This document shows positions 35,289 to 43,431 of a DNA stretch of 58,463 nt, in pieces (within the stretch, counting starts at the first letter, position 1; each line of letters starts with the position of its first letter). The notes under the pieces were generated by a model. That model was not told the DNA's origin, ran no database searches, and saw nothing but the letters and a program-made list of their open reading frames with translations. Source of the stretch: Bdellovibrionales bacterium (GTDB lineage: Bacteria > Bdellovibrionota > Bdellovibrionia > Bdellovibrionales > UBA1609); the NCBI GenBank assembly GCA_020850475.1, contig JADZEO010000027.1, positions 1-58,463 on the forward strand. The letters are read 5' to 3'. Both the position numbers and the translations under genes were made by a program.

Positions 35289-36503
35289 ATGCGGATGAAT
35301 GCGAAAAAAGGAAAAGACATTGCTACCAACATGATCTTGGATGATCTGCTGGAGGATGAGGAAACCTCAGACTCACCTCAGAAGCAGAAACGATCCAAGG
35401 ATCTTGATGGCCCCGAAGGGATGATGCCTTCCGGCTCAGGTATTGAGTTGGACGCTGATTCTTCGCCTTTTTCTCTCGAAGATGACGACGATGAAATTTC
35501 CGTTGCCAAGCCACCCGCCGGTAAAAAAGCGGCGCCCCAACCTGAGCAAAGACCGAATGAACCCAAGAAGGGTCTCGGCATTCGCAGTTTCTTCGACGCC
35601 AAACTGAAGGGTTCGCAAGACGAAACTTTGCGAGCCAATCCCAAGGCGAAGGCGCCCGTGACGTCGAGTGTTCCGCAAAATACCGCGACCACCAAGGGCG
35701 GCGATGCCACGTTGAAGTTGAGTGAGTCGAAAATTCTGCCCCAAAACGACAATCCACAAACCGGTGTGAATGCGACCGGCTCAAGTACCTTCGTGCTTCC
35801 TGAGCGTCCTGAAGACGGGAAAAAAGCGACCGCCGGATTGGCGTCAGCTGCCGACAACATTCGACAGTCGGTGGGGCGCTTTGCGCACGGACGCTCTGGT
35901 GGTGTGCTGGGGCCGGCCGAGGCCTCACTCGCCCAAAGTGAAAACCTGCGAATCGCCCAGCAACGAATTTTGGAACTCGAAAAGATGATCGAGCGTCTGC
36001 GCGGTGAAAACGAACGTCTGGTCACGGCCGGCGAAATGATCCGTAAGAAAGCCGACGAACTGATCACCAAAACGGAGTCAATGGAGGGTAAGTACAACCT
36101 CGATGTGTCTTCGTTGACCGAGGAAAAAGATCACCTGCGCAAATCGTTGGCCGCTAAAGACGAAGAGATTGGCAAGTTGAAAACCCAGGTTGAAGAAATG
36201 GAAATGCGCCTGGGCACAACGATGCAAAAGATCCGCGTTCGCGAGAGAGAACTGGAGAACCGCTTGGAGCTGGTCAAGATGGAGAGCGCGGCTCTGGTAC
36301 GCAACAAAGACGAAATTATTTTGGAACTGAAGCGACAGATCGATCAAGCGATGGTGGAACTGGATAACTATCGCCACAAGGGTGTCGAGCTGAATAAGCA
36401 GTTGAATGACAAACAAGATATGCTCAAACGCACAGTAAAGGCCTTGCGCATCGCCTTGACGATGCTCGAGGGTGCGGACGACAACGTGAAGAAGGCAAAG
36501 TAA
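35289..36503 (+). CDS. Coiled-coil protein with disordered N-terminus
   Basis: The 404-residue protein has no signal peptide. Residues 1-205 are acidic and low complexity (ILDDLLEDEETSDSPQ, FSLEDDDDEISVAKPPAG), probably disordered. From about 215 to 395 runs a long heptad-type coiled coil (LRIAQQRILELEKMIERLRG, EEIGKLKTQVEEMEMRLG, LKRQIDQAMVELDNYRHKG). It abuts the GGDEF gene with no gap, and the start of that gene follows its stop, so they are coupled. The architecture suits a scaffold or polarity protein, which is an inference. No homologue is recalled. Confidence 0.65.
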   Translation: MRMNAKKGKDIATNMILDDLLEDEETSDSPQKQKRSKDLDGPEGMMPSGSGIELDADSSPFSLEDDDDEISVAKPPAGKKAAPQPEQRPNEPKKGLGIRSFFDAKLKGSQDETLRANPKAKAPVTSSVPQNTATTKGGDATLKLSESKILPQNDNPQTGVNATGSSTFVLPERPEDGKKATAGLASAADNIRQSVGRFAHGRSGGVLGPAEASLAQSENLRIAQQRILELEKMIERLRGENERLVTAGEMIRKKADELITKTESMEGKYNLDVSSLTEEKDHLRKSLAAKDEEIGKLKTQVEEMEMRLGTTMQKIRVRERELENRLELVKMESAALVRNKDEIILELKRQIDQAMVELDNYRHKGVELNKQLNDKQDMLKRTVKALRIALTMLEGADDNVKKAK

Positions 36504-37898
36504 TTGGCAAATACGTGGTTAATGCTTTCAGATCAAATTGCTGGCCAGCAGGAGTGGAATGATCTCCTCAAGGGTGCCGGCTTTTCCGTGACTCGTCGGG
36601 ATACCGACGAAGGTCTGGAGGCCTTGCTGGCGAACGGCGGAATTGGCGGGATTTTGTTCCTCGGCAAATCCGGCACCTCACTCTGGGCTCTGGCCGAGCG
36701 CCTGCGCAAAGCCCATCCGCAATATCCAATAATATATGCCCTTGAAGCCACTGACCCGGCCCTTCGGCAAGTGGCCCAAGATGAGTTACATCTCGTCGTG
36801 CGAGAGGGCTGGACCTTTGAAGAGAAACAGCTCGCGGCTAAGAATCTGGTAAGAGTCGGCGCGGTCTTTCGGCGCGTGCGCGAATTGGAACAAGAAAGTG
36901 GTGCGCGCCAGGAGAGTCACAATCCTCTGGCGATGTTTGAGAGCCTTGAGATCAATTATATTCTTGATCGACTGCTGCAACACTTCGGTCCCTTAGTTCC
37001 GGCCAAAAACATCCATTGGGTCGAGGCCAAAGAGGCCGCGCGCCTGCTCGACTTGGATGAACACGAGTTTCAATTGGAACTTCAGCATCGCTTCATCGCC
37101 ACTCCGCTGATGAGATCCTACAAGGAGACCGACGGGAGAGTTGTGCAGGCGGCCCTTAAGACTCTGCCTTGGGGCAAGGCGCGCCTTGAAGAGGTCAAAG
37201 AGCACTGCGTGTGGCGCAGCCACGGCAAGCGCATGGGTTTGATCCCGATTTGGCGTTCGCGCCAGCAAGGATTGTTCGGTTACTTTTTACTCGAAAACCT
37301 CGACACTCAGGAGCTGGACTTTCTTGCCCAGCAGTTCTTGCGCTCGGTTGAGTTGGTACTTCCGGTATTGGAGTTGGGTTACCGTTGTTGGGAGGCCGAA
37401 AACCAAGGTTTCCTGGACATCTTGACTCCGCTGTTTAATCAAAAGTTTTTGCCGCTCGTTCTCGACAATGAAATCAGTCGGTGTCAGCGTCATGGCGGGG
37501 AATTTACTGTCCTGTTTATGGACGTGGATTACTTTAAGTCCGTTAACGACACCCGCGGGCACTGGGTCGGTTCAAAACTCCTGGTCCAGTTGGGTGAGTT
37601 GGTCAACCAGAACATTCGCAGCTGTGATTACGGCTTTCGATATGGTGGTGATGAGTTTGTCGTCGTCCTGACGGGCACCAATGCCGTCAACGGCCAATTC
37701 GTGGCGGAGCGTATTCGCAAGAAGATCGAGACCACCGAATTTACGGCGGAAAGCCAAAAGCTCAAGCTCACGGTGAGCATTGGGGTAGCGACTTATCCCG
37801 ACCATGCGACAACGCGTGATCAATTGGTGAAGATTGCCGATCAGGCGATGTATTCTGGCAAAAACAAGAGTCGCAACGTCGTTTATATTGCAAGCTAA
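36504..37898 (+). CDS. GGDEF-domain diguanylate cyclase with N-terminal receiver-like domain
   Basis: The 464-residue protein ends in a GGDEF domain (about 310-460) with an intact GGDEF at residues 381-385 and an I-site RSCD five residues before it. FMDVDYFKSVNDTRGHWVGSKLL and VSIGVATYPDHA are typical. It should make c-di-GMP and show product inhibition. Residues 1-130 (TWLMLSDQIAGQQEW, GGIGGILFLGK, YPIIYALEATDP) look like a receiver-type alpha/beta fold lacking a clear phospho-Asp. The start is a TTG directly after the upstream stop (AAGAAGG 10 bases before), or the ATG at 36522. Confidence 0.85.
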   Translation: MANTWLMLSDQIAGQQEWNDLLKGAGFSVTRRDTDEGLEALLANGGIGGILFLGKSGTSLWALAERLRKAHPQYPIIYALEATDPALRQVAQDELHLVVREGWTFEEKQLAAKNLVRVGAVFRRVRELEQESGARQESHNPLAMFESLEINYILDRLLQHFGPLVPAKNIHWVEAKEAARLLDLDEHEFQLELQHRFIATPLMRSYKETDGRVVQAALKTLPWGKARLEEVKEHCVWRSHGKRMGLIPIWRSRQQGLFGYFLLENLDTQELDFLAQQFLRSVELVLPVLELGYRCWEAENQGFLDILTPLFNQKFLPLVLDNEISRCQRHGGEFTVLFMDVDYFKSVNDTRGHWVGSKLLVQLGELVNQNIRSCDYGFRYGGDEFVVVLTGTNAVNGQFVAERIRKKIETTEFTAESQKLKLTVSIGVATYPDHATTRDQLVKIADQAMYSGKNKSRNVVYIAS

Positions 37899-38977
37899 TG
37901 AAAAAGATAAAGCTCATCGTCAGTGATTTGCATCTCGGACTAGGGAGGACGCTGGAGAACGGCCAAATGAATCCTCTCGAGGAATTCTATTACGACGAAA
38001 AGTTTGTTGAGTTTCTTCACTTCTACACCACCGGAAAGTATGCCGAATACGAAGTCGAACTGATCATGAACGGCGACATCTTTAATTTACTTCAAGTCGA
38101 CTATCGGGGGCATTACCTGACCGTGATCACCGAGTCGGTGACGATGGAAAAGGTAAAAAAGATCGTTAAAGGGCACGGGCTGTTCTTTCAGGCGATTCGA
38201 GACTTCGCCAAAAAAGAGGGCAATGTGGTCACCTACATTGTCGGCAACCACGACCAGGGGCTACTGTGGCCGGGCGTCCGCGCTTACCTCAACGAAATGC
38301 TGGGTACGACCATTCGCTTTAAGAACATCGTGTACTACTTTGACGGCGTTCACATTGAACACGGGCATATGCACGAGGCGGCGAATCGTCTTAACCCGCG
38401 CAAGTTTTTTCTAAAACGCAATCTGCCCGAGCCGGTTTTAAATCTCCCATTCGGCTCCCACTTTTTTATCGAGTTTGTCTTGGGAATTAAGCACAAGTAT
38501 CCACACGTCGACAAAATTCGCCCCGTGGATCGGATGATGCGTTGGGCGATATTTAATGAATTTTGGTTTACCCTGACCTCAAGCTTGAGTCTTTTGTTTT
38601 ACTTCGCCAAGGCCATCATTACCCATGATCCCCGGCGCAATTTTCCGTTTCGGCGGATTTGGCAGGTCGTCGTGGAGCGAGCGATTTTTCCGGACCTGAG
38701 CGAGACGGCTCGGCGCGTTCTACTCGATGACCGCGTCCATACGGTCATCTTTGGCCACACTCATGTCTATCAGTACCGCCAGTGGTCCGAAGATATGGAG
38801 TACTTTAACACAGGAACATGGACAGAGCTCACCTCTCTTGATATTGCCTCCTTAGGCAAAATCACCAAGCTCACTTACGTCATTCTCGAGTATCCAGAGA
38901 ACGGCGAGCGTCCTCGCGGGCGCCTCAAGGAGTGGCATGGTTATCATCGTATCGAAGAGGATGTGGCGGTTTCATAA
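37898..38977 (+). CDS. Calcineurin-like metallophosphoesterase
   Basis: The 359-residue protein has the five binuclear-metal motifs: VSDLHLG, NGDIFNLLQ, VGNHDQG, HIEHGHMHE and FGHTHVYQY. These place it in the calcineurin-like superfamily, near UDP-2,3-diacylglucosamine hydrolases and related phosphatases. A hydrophobic segment (LTSSLSLLFYFAKAIIT) about residue 225 may anchor or line the active site. Its ATG overlaps the stop of the GGDEF gene (TAATG), and its stop overlaps pgi the same way. That tight coupling ties it to c-di-GMP and sugar phosphate genes, but the substrate is unknown. Confidence 0.85.
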   Translation: MKKIKLIVSDLHLGLGRTLENGQMNPLEEFYYDEKFVEFLHFYTTGKYAEYEVELIMNGDIFNLLQVDYRGHYLTVITESVTMEKVKKIVKGHGLFFQAIRDFAKKEGNVVTYIVGNHDQGLLWPGVRAYLNEMLGTTIRFKNIVYYFDGVHIEHGHMHEAANRLNPRKFFLKRNLPEPVLNLPFGSHFFIEFVLGIKHKYPHVDKIRPVDRMMRWAIFNEFWFTLTSSLSLLFYFAKAIITHDPRRNFPFRRIWQVVVERAIFPDLSETARRVLLDDRVHTVIFGHTHVYQYRQWSEDMEYFNTGTWTELTSLDIASLGKITKLTYVILEYPENGERPRGRLKEWHGYHRIEEDVAVS

Positions 38978-40215
38978 TGATCAAGATTGAAAAAATCGTT
39001 CCTGGAGTCGAAGCGGGCCATCGGCAGCTCGCCCAAGCTGGATTCAACTCATTGCTGGCCCGGCAAGATCTCGGCTTCATCCGACTTGCAGAGCGTTCTC
39101 ACCTGTGGCGCGAGTCACAGGAGCGAGCCAACGTTCTCCGTAACCAAGGTATTCGTCGCGTGGTGCTGCTAGGCCTCGGCGGAAGCAGCCTGGGCCCCAA
39201 GACTCTCTGGGATTCCGTCGGTCGGTGGATGGGCCAGTTGGACGAATTTCACTGCCTCGACAACTTGGATGAAGTGGCCTTTGGGCGATTTCTCCAACAG
39301 CTGTCACACCCCCAGTCGGTTCATTTTGTCATCATCTCGAAATCTGGATCGACCCTGGAAACCTTGGCCATGGCGGACTTTATCGATCAACATTTGGCGT
39401 CGCACGGCAGTCGGCTCGCGAAGCAAGCCACGGTGATTTCCGAGTTGCGCTCCAACCCATTATCGGACTGGGCGCGCTCTCAGCAAGTTTCACTCCTCGA
39501 AGTTCCTGAGGACGTCGGCGGAAGGTTTTCTGTTCTCACCCCGGTGGGTTTGTTACCGGCGGCGCTCATGGGTCTGTCGCTCGAAGAAATGCGCCAAGGG
39601 CTGAGCGAGATTCTCACTGACCGTGAACTCATTCTGACCTTGATTGCGGCCGGGCTAGGCAGTGTCGAACGGCAAGATCAGGTACTGTATTTTTGGCCTT
39701 ACACCCAAGGCTTAGAGACCTTCGGATTTTGGTTTCAGCAATTGTGGGCAGAGTCTTTGGGCAAAAAGGTGACGCGCGACGGGAGGGCTGCGCCGGGAGT
39801 TCCCGTACCTGTTCCCTCGCTGGGGCCGCGCGATCAGCATTCCACGATGCAACAATTGATGGAAGGACCTCAACCACGTTGGGTCTGGCTCTGGCGCGAT
39901 CGGGAACCCGTGGTGAAAGGTCCCACCCTGGAGCGGTCTGGTTTTGCTCAAAGTGCCCTTCGAATTGGCAAGACGATGGGGGAGTTGGTTGAGGCTCAGG
40001 CCACGGCCACTGAGGCGGCATTGATTCAAACCAACATTCCCGTCGTGTCGTTGAGCGTTCCTGGACTTTGGCCGAAGACGATCGGGGCGTTGTTTTTTCT
40101 TTCCGAGTTGGTAGTGGGTGGATTGGGTGAAGCCCTAGGAATCAATGCGTTCGACCAGCCTGGAGTGGAATTGGGCAAAAAATTAACCAAAGATCTTCTC
40201 TCAAAGGGAAGTTGA
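38977..40215 (+). CDS. pgi: Glucose-6-phosphate isomerase (short form)
   Basis: The 412-residue enzyme isomerises glucose-6-phosphate to fructose-6-phosphate. Motifs are VLLGLGGSSLGPKTLW, ISKSGSTLETLAMADF, GRFSVLTPVGLLPAALMG and GPRDQHSTMQQLMEGP with the catalytic His. It is shorter than E. coli Pgi (549 residues), like the compact bacterial form. The ATG at 38977 overlaps the previous stop; the longer reading to 38932 is inside the previous gene and unlikely. It is 34 bases upstream of the DgcB-like gene. Confidence 0.92.
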   Translation: MIKIEKIVPGVEAGHRQLAQAGFNSLLARQDLGFIRLAERSHLWRESQERANVLRNQGIRRVVLLGLGGSSLGPKTLWDSVGRWMGQLDEFHCLDNLDEVAFGRFLQQLSHPQSVHFVIISKSGSTLETLAMADFIDQHLASHGSRLAKQATVISELRSNPLSDWARSQQVSLLEVPEDVGGRFSVLTPVGLLPAALMGLSLEEMRQGLSEILTDRELILTLIAAGLGSVERQDQVLYFWPYTQGLETFGFWFQQLWAESLGKKVTRDGRAAPGVPVPVPSLGPRDQHSTMQQLMEGPQPRWVWLWRDREPVVKGPTLERSGFAQSALRIGKTMGELVEAQATATEAALIQTNIPVVSLSVPGLWPKTIGALFFLSELVVGGLGEALGINAFDQPGVELGKKLTKDLLSKGS

Positions 40216-40249
40216 ACATTCACCTAAACACTCCTAGAATTAGGACGAT

Positions 40250-41185
40250 ATGGGTCGACCCGATGAAGAAGAGGACGCCACTCTCGATAAGACGAGTGTC
40301 GTTCAAAGTGAAACATTTAAAGTTCGTCTCGCGCAGGCAGGCCAAGCACCGCCTTGTTTTGTCTTGTTGGTAGGCCCCGCCAGCGCCGTCGGACGCCAAT
40401 GGCCGATCGAAGACACCGACCGCATTCTAGGACGGGCCGCAACGGCCCACATCTCGGTCGATGATCGCAGCGTCAGTAAATCACATTGCAAAATTATTTT
40501 GTCGGGTGGTGATGTGTCGATTATGGACCTCGAGTCGACCAACAAGACGGTGGTCAACGGTCGGGTGTTAACGCCGCTCGTGCCAGTGAAGTTGGCCAAC
40601 AATGATCAGGTCAAAGCCGGCAATGTGATCTTTAAATTCCTGGAGCGCGGTAATATTGAAACCGTGTCCGCCGGCATGACCTATGAGAAAGCCCACACCG
40701 ATGCGCTTACCGGCATTGCTAACCGAGGCGGTTTGAACAGTCGGGGCGTCGAGGCCTTCCGTCGGGCGGAGCTCTTGGGTGTGCCCTTTAGTATCATTAC
40801 TTTTGATATCGATCACTTTAAGCAGGTCAACGACACCTTTGGCCACCCAGCCGGGGATTTTGTGCTCAAAGAAATCTGCAAAGTGATTCGCGAGCGACTG
40901 ATTCGCGAAAACGACTTTTTTGCCCGCTCAGGCGGCGAGGAGTTTTGTCTGGTTCTGTTGGGAAGTGGTTTGAACCAAGCCCACGAAATCGGCGAGCGGA
41001 TTCGACACACCATCGAAGTGCACCGTTTTGAGTTTGAAGGCAAAGTCATTCCCATCACTATTTCTGTCGGTGTCGCGACTAAGCAGACGGGCGACGGCTC
41101 TTGGGACCAAGTGTTCGAAAGAGCCGATAAAGCCTTGTATGTCTCCAAGCGAGCGGGCCGTAACCGCGTCAACGTCGGTACCTAA
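40250..41185 (+). CDS. dgcB: FHA-GGEEF diguanylate cyclase, DgcB-like
   Basis: The 311-residue protein has an acidic N-terminal tail with Thr11 and Thr15, an FHA domain (about 35-135) with RILGRAATAHI, SVSKSHCKI and STNKTVVNG, and a GGEEF cyclase domain (about 150-311) with SGGEEFCLVL and an I-site REND five residues before it. The domain order equals Bdellovibrio DgcB (Bd0742), which is required for prey invasion and is switched on when its FHA domain binds a phosphorylated Thr of its own N-terminal tail (from memory, Thr14). The tail and both FHA binding-loop residues are kept here. The next gene is an ECF sigma factor, as I recall for Bd0743. Confidence 0.88.
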   Translation: MGRPDEEEDATLDKTSVVQSETFKVRLAQAGQAPPCFVLLVGPASAVGRQWPIEDTDRILGRAATAHISVDDRSVSKSHCKIILSGGDVSIMDLESTNKTVVNGRVLTPLVPVKLANNDQVKAGNVIFKFLERGNIETVSAGMTYEKAHTDALTGIANRGGLNSRGVEAFRRAELLGVPFSIITFDIDHFKQVNDTFGHPAGDFVLKEICKVIRERLIRENDFFARSGGEEFCLVLLGSGLNQAHEIGERIRHTIEVHRFEFEGKVIPITISVGVATKQTGDGSWDQVFERADKALYVSKRAGRNRVNVGT

Positions 41186-41235
41186 ATCTCGGTACTTAGT
41201 TTTCGTTAAATGATCACGGTAAGAGAGGTCACCTT

Positions 41236-41263
41236 TCACCACTGGACCGAAGTCAGGTGGTGA
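41236..41263 (+). ncRNA. Stable hairpin after dgcB
   Basis: TCACCAC pairs with GTGGTGA, and inside GAC pairs with GTC around a CGAA tetraloop; two-base mismatches lie between. It is 50 bases after the dgcB stop. There is no T-tract, so it is more like a structured RNA element or 3' stabiliser than a terminator. Confidence 0.35.
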
Positions 41264-41339
41264 TGCTTTGACCCTGTCAAATCTTAATACAAAGTGACGC
41301 TCGCGAGCCCGCTCTGGTGGCGGCTTTTATGGCGATCAT

Positions 41340-41564
41340 AAGGAATCTCTAGAATCCTTGAGCCAGCTCAATTCAGAAAGATCTGTCAAACACAGTCGAG
41401 TTGGCCTGTAGCGTTATTGTGACACCAGTCCTGTTGGTATCGGTCTTGCTGAAGAGAGTCCCTGAGTGCGAGGGCAAGGCTTGGGGAAGCCTTGGCAGGG
41501 GGATCTCTGGTGCATCCTTATATAGTTAACAGCCTGAATCTCTGGACGAACCAGATTCCTTTTT
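41340..41564 (+). ncRNA. Candidate structured RNA (possibly 6S-like)
   Basis: The 454-bp gap between dgcB and the sigma gene has no credible ORF but strong secondary structure. By eye, a long arm at 41453-41512 pairs AGAGA and TCCC with GGGG and TCTCT and ends in AAGGCTT/AAGCCTT around GGGG. A closing stem GGC(C)TGT/ACAGCC (41404-41410 and 41529-41534) surrounds a large internal bubble holding a small hairpin. A terminator-like stem follows at 41536-41558, with CCTTTTTAAG. Closing stem, central bubble and long arm resemble 6S RNA, which controls RNA polymerase. I did not fold it with software, and no promoter is certain. Confidence 0.3.
41536..41564 (+). terminator. Terminator-like hairpin
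   Basis: GAAT and CTGG (with a two-base bulge between them) pair with CCAG and ATTC around ACGAA, followed by CCTTTTT. It would end the candidate RNA 75 bases before the sigma-factor gene, which therefore needs its own promoter downstream. Confidence 0.5.
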
Positions 41565-41639
41565 AAGTATTTCCACTTTTTTTGACCTTTTATTAACCCG
41601 ATTGGCCCTTGGGCTAGTCTAACAGGGAGTCGAGAGCTT

Positions 41640-42245
41640 ATGAAAGCCGATCTCGAACTTGTAGAGAAAGCAAAGAACGGAAATCGCGCCGCCTTTTCTG
41701 AACTGGTGACTCGTCATCAGCGACTGCTACTGAGGTTGGCCTTGCGGATGACGAGGGACTTAGAAATGGCAGAAGACATCGTGCAAGAAGCGTTCATCAA
41801 AGCCTACCAAAACATTGGACGCTTTGAGGGACGAGCTTCATTCCGTAGCTGGATCTACCAAATTACGGTGAATACGGCCAAAAACAAGTTGCGCTCTCGC
41901 AAAGACGAGAGTGTGGACATCGACAACGTGAATCTGGCGATTCCCTCCGGGGCCGAGTGGGTTCTTATGGAAGAAGATGTTAAGGAAGTGATCCAAAGCG
42001 AAATTGATCAACTTCCTGATCGGCAGCGAACCGCCTTGAGCTTGAGAATTTTCGAAGACATGAGCTTTAAGGAAATCGCTCAGGTTATGAATTGCCCGTA
42101 TGACACAGCTAAAGCCAATTACCGGCATGCGCTGATGAAATTGCGGCATCGTTTGGAAGAGAACAGTATGCTACGGAGTTGGAACGAACAGGATCGTTCC
42201 ATGGCCGTGGCCCAAAGAGGAAGACTAGCGGAGGTTGAATCATGA
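41640..42245 (+). CDS. ECF (RpoE-like) RNA polymerase sigma factor
   Basis: The 201-residue protein has sigma region 2 (RMTRDLEMAEDIVQEAFIKAYQN, FRSWIYQITVNTAKNKLRS) and region 4 (IDQLPDRQRTALSLRIFEDMSFKEIAQVMN, TAKANYRHALMKLR). It lacks regions 1 and 3, the ECF layout. Its stop overlaps the next small gene by four bases (ATGA), the usual coupling of an ECF factor with its anti-sigma. From memory, the HD100 gene next to dgcB (Bd0743) is an RpoE-like sigma factor that affects heat-shock genes. The regulon cannot be read here. Confidence 0.92.
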   Translation: MKADLELVEKAKNGNRAAFSELVTRHQRLLLRLALRMTRDLEMAEDIVQEAFIKAYQNIGRFEGRASFRSWIYQITVNTAKNKLRSRKDESVDIDNVNLAIPSGAEWVLMEEDVKEVIQSEIDQLPDRQRTALSLRIFEDMSFKEIAQVMNCPYDTAKANYRHALMKLRHRLEENSMLRSWNEQDRSMAVAQRGRLAEVES

Positions 42246-42556
42246 AGCGTGAAGACGAAAAGGGCAACTGGCACCCTTCCTGGTGGATCGACTATATGGA
42301 AGGGGAGTTGGAGTGGCCGGTCAAAAAGGGTATGGAGTGGATGTTCCGGCACAATGCCACTCAAAGAGAGATTCTCAAGAATTTTATCAAATTGCGGAGG
42401 ATGGTTCGAAAATCAGATCCGCTTGCCGATTTACCGCAAGACGAAGACTTCTATCAGCGGCTTCACGACAAGATCATGGCTGGGATAAAAACGGTAGATC
42501 GAGCCGCCGAAGAGACCACCGAAAATACCTCAAATGAAGTGGTCGGCCTCAGATAA
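42242..42556 (+). CDS. Small protein coupled to the sigma factor, putative anti-sigma
   Basis: The 104-residue soluble protein overlaps the sigma gene by four bases. Its N-terminus (HPSWWIDYMEGELE) has the spacing of zinc anti-sigma domains (H-x3-C-x2-C region then YLDGEL), but the Cys ligands are not there; Trp residues stand in their place. A conserved-looking helix follows (REILKNFIKLRRMVRKS). There is no transmembrane segment. By gene coupling it is probably the sigma factor's regulator, with a degenerate zinc site. A good terminator follows. Confidence 0.6.
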   Translation: MKREDEKGNWHPSWWIDYMEGELEWPVKKGMEWMFRHNATQREILKNFIKLRRMVRKSDPLADLPQDEDFYQRLHDKIMAGIKTVDRAAEETTENTSNEVVGLR

Positions 42557-42589
42557 ATAAACCTAAAGCGAATGGCCCAGAGAGAGTTT

Positions 42590-42626
42590 GAAAAAGAAAG
42601 CGGACCTATCGTCCGCTTTCTTTTTT
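42590..42626. terminator. Strong bidirectional terminator
   Basis: AGAAAGCGGAC (42594-42604), loop CTATC and GTCCGCTTTCT (42610-42620) form a perfect 11-bp stem, flanked by A- and T-runs on both sides. It serves the sigma operon and the convergent pilin-like gene. Confidence 0.9.
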
Positions 42627-42655
42627 GGATTGTGTGTTTTGTTTTGTGACCGAAT

Positions 42656-43216
42656 CTAAATGTCAGAAGTAACTTGAACCAGATTCTTAGTCTGGTCGAT
42701 CGTCCACTGCTCATAGGTGGCATCTTCACCATCGACATCACCCACCGCTTCACCCACAAATGTCTGCTGAGCGGCCGCCCCCAAGGTGATGGGCGGAAAA
42801 ACCATTCCAAATGGCGCCTCCACACAGGGTGCGCCGTCACAAGCCAAGGCTCCTCCGGTGTGAATGCGGCCAGCATTGGCCACGGCCCCAGAGGGAGCAC
42901 CAGGCCCGTCGTAGCCGATCTGGTTGGTGGGTCCCCCACCCGCAAAGCCGACGCGAAAGTGCAGCTGGCCCTGTGGTGCATACCCAATATTGGTGAAGTC
43001 ATCAAAGTAGATTCCCCATTGGGCGTGATAAGTCCGTTCAGCAGTATATAAGATTGAAAGGAGGTAGCGAGCCTCTTGTTGGCGAGCCTTCTTTTGGAAG
43101 TTTCGGTAGCTGCTCACACCCATAGTGGCGAGGATGCCGATGATCGCAATCACCAACATTAACTCCACGAGAGTAAAGCCTCGTGCCCCCTTGGCACCCT
43201 TGATTAGTTGAGCCAC
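42656..43216 (-). CDS. Type IV pilin-like protein
   Basis: The 186-residue protein begins at a GTG with GGGGG upstream and has a perfect prepilin site: a short basic leader GAKGARG, then [19 protein letters not shown]. PilD-type peptidase would cut after Gly and methylate Phe. The C-terminal head carries DVDGEDATY, an acidic loop able to bind calcium, as in T2SS major pseudopilins, and a DGAPCVEAP segment with one of two Cys. It could be a minor pilin, a pseudopilin or a PilA paralogue. No other pilus genes are close. Confidence 0.88.
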   Translation of the reverse strand: MAQLIKGAKGARGFTLVELMLVIAIIGILATMGVSSYRNFQKKARQQEARYLLSILYTAERTYHAQWGIYFDDFTNIGYAPQGQLHFRVGFAGGGPTNQIGYDGPGAPSGAVANAGRIHTGGALACDGAPCVEAPFGMVFPPITLGAAAQQTFVGEAVGDVDGEDATYEQWTIDQTKNLVQVTSDI

Positions 43217-43431
43217 GTCAATTCCCCCAGAAACAGTGGCCGGTCAAAGCCCCCTAGCCTAGACATATTTTCTCGCATTCAATACTTTATTCCAAGTTTT
43301 GTGAGACCTTTTTTGTCTAAATCTTGATCTGAGACGGGGGCTGAAAAAGAGTTCTACAGTTTTCAGCAAAGGCACGCCCATGGCGGAAAACAATGTGAGC
43401 ATTAGTGCTAAACTTGTTGACGCTCAAACTT

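Noticed and set aside
35265-35290. CCGATAGG before the coiled-coil gene as a FliA promoter
   Set aside because: There is no TAAAG-like -35 at 11 or 12 bases, so the match is only a -10.
41586-41625. Sigma-54 promoter before the sigma-factor gene
   Set aside because: GG and GC in TTGGCCCTTGGGC are two bases too close for the -24/-12 pattern.
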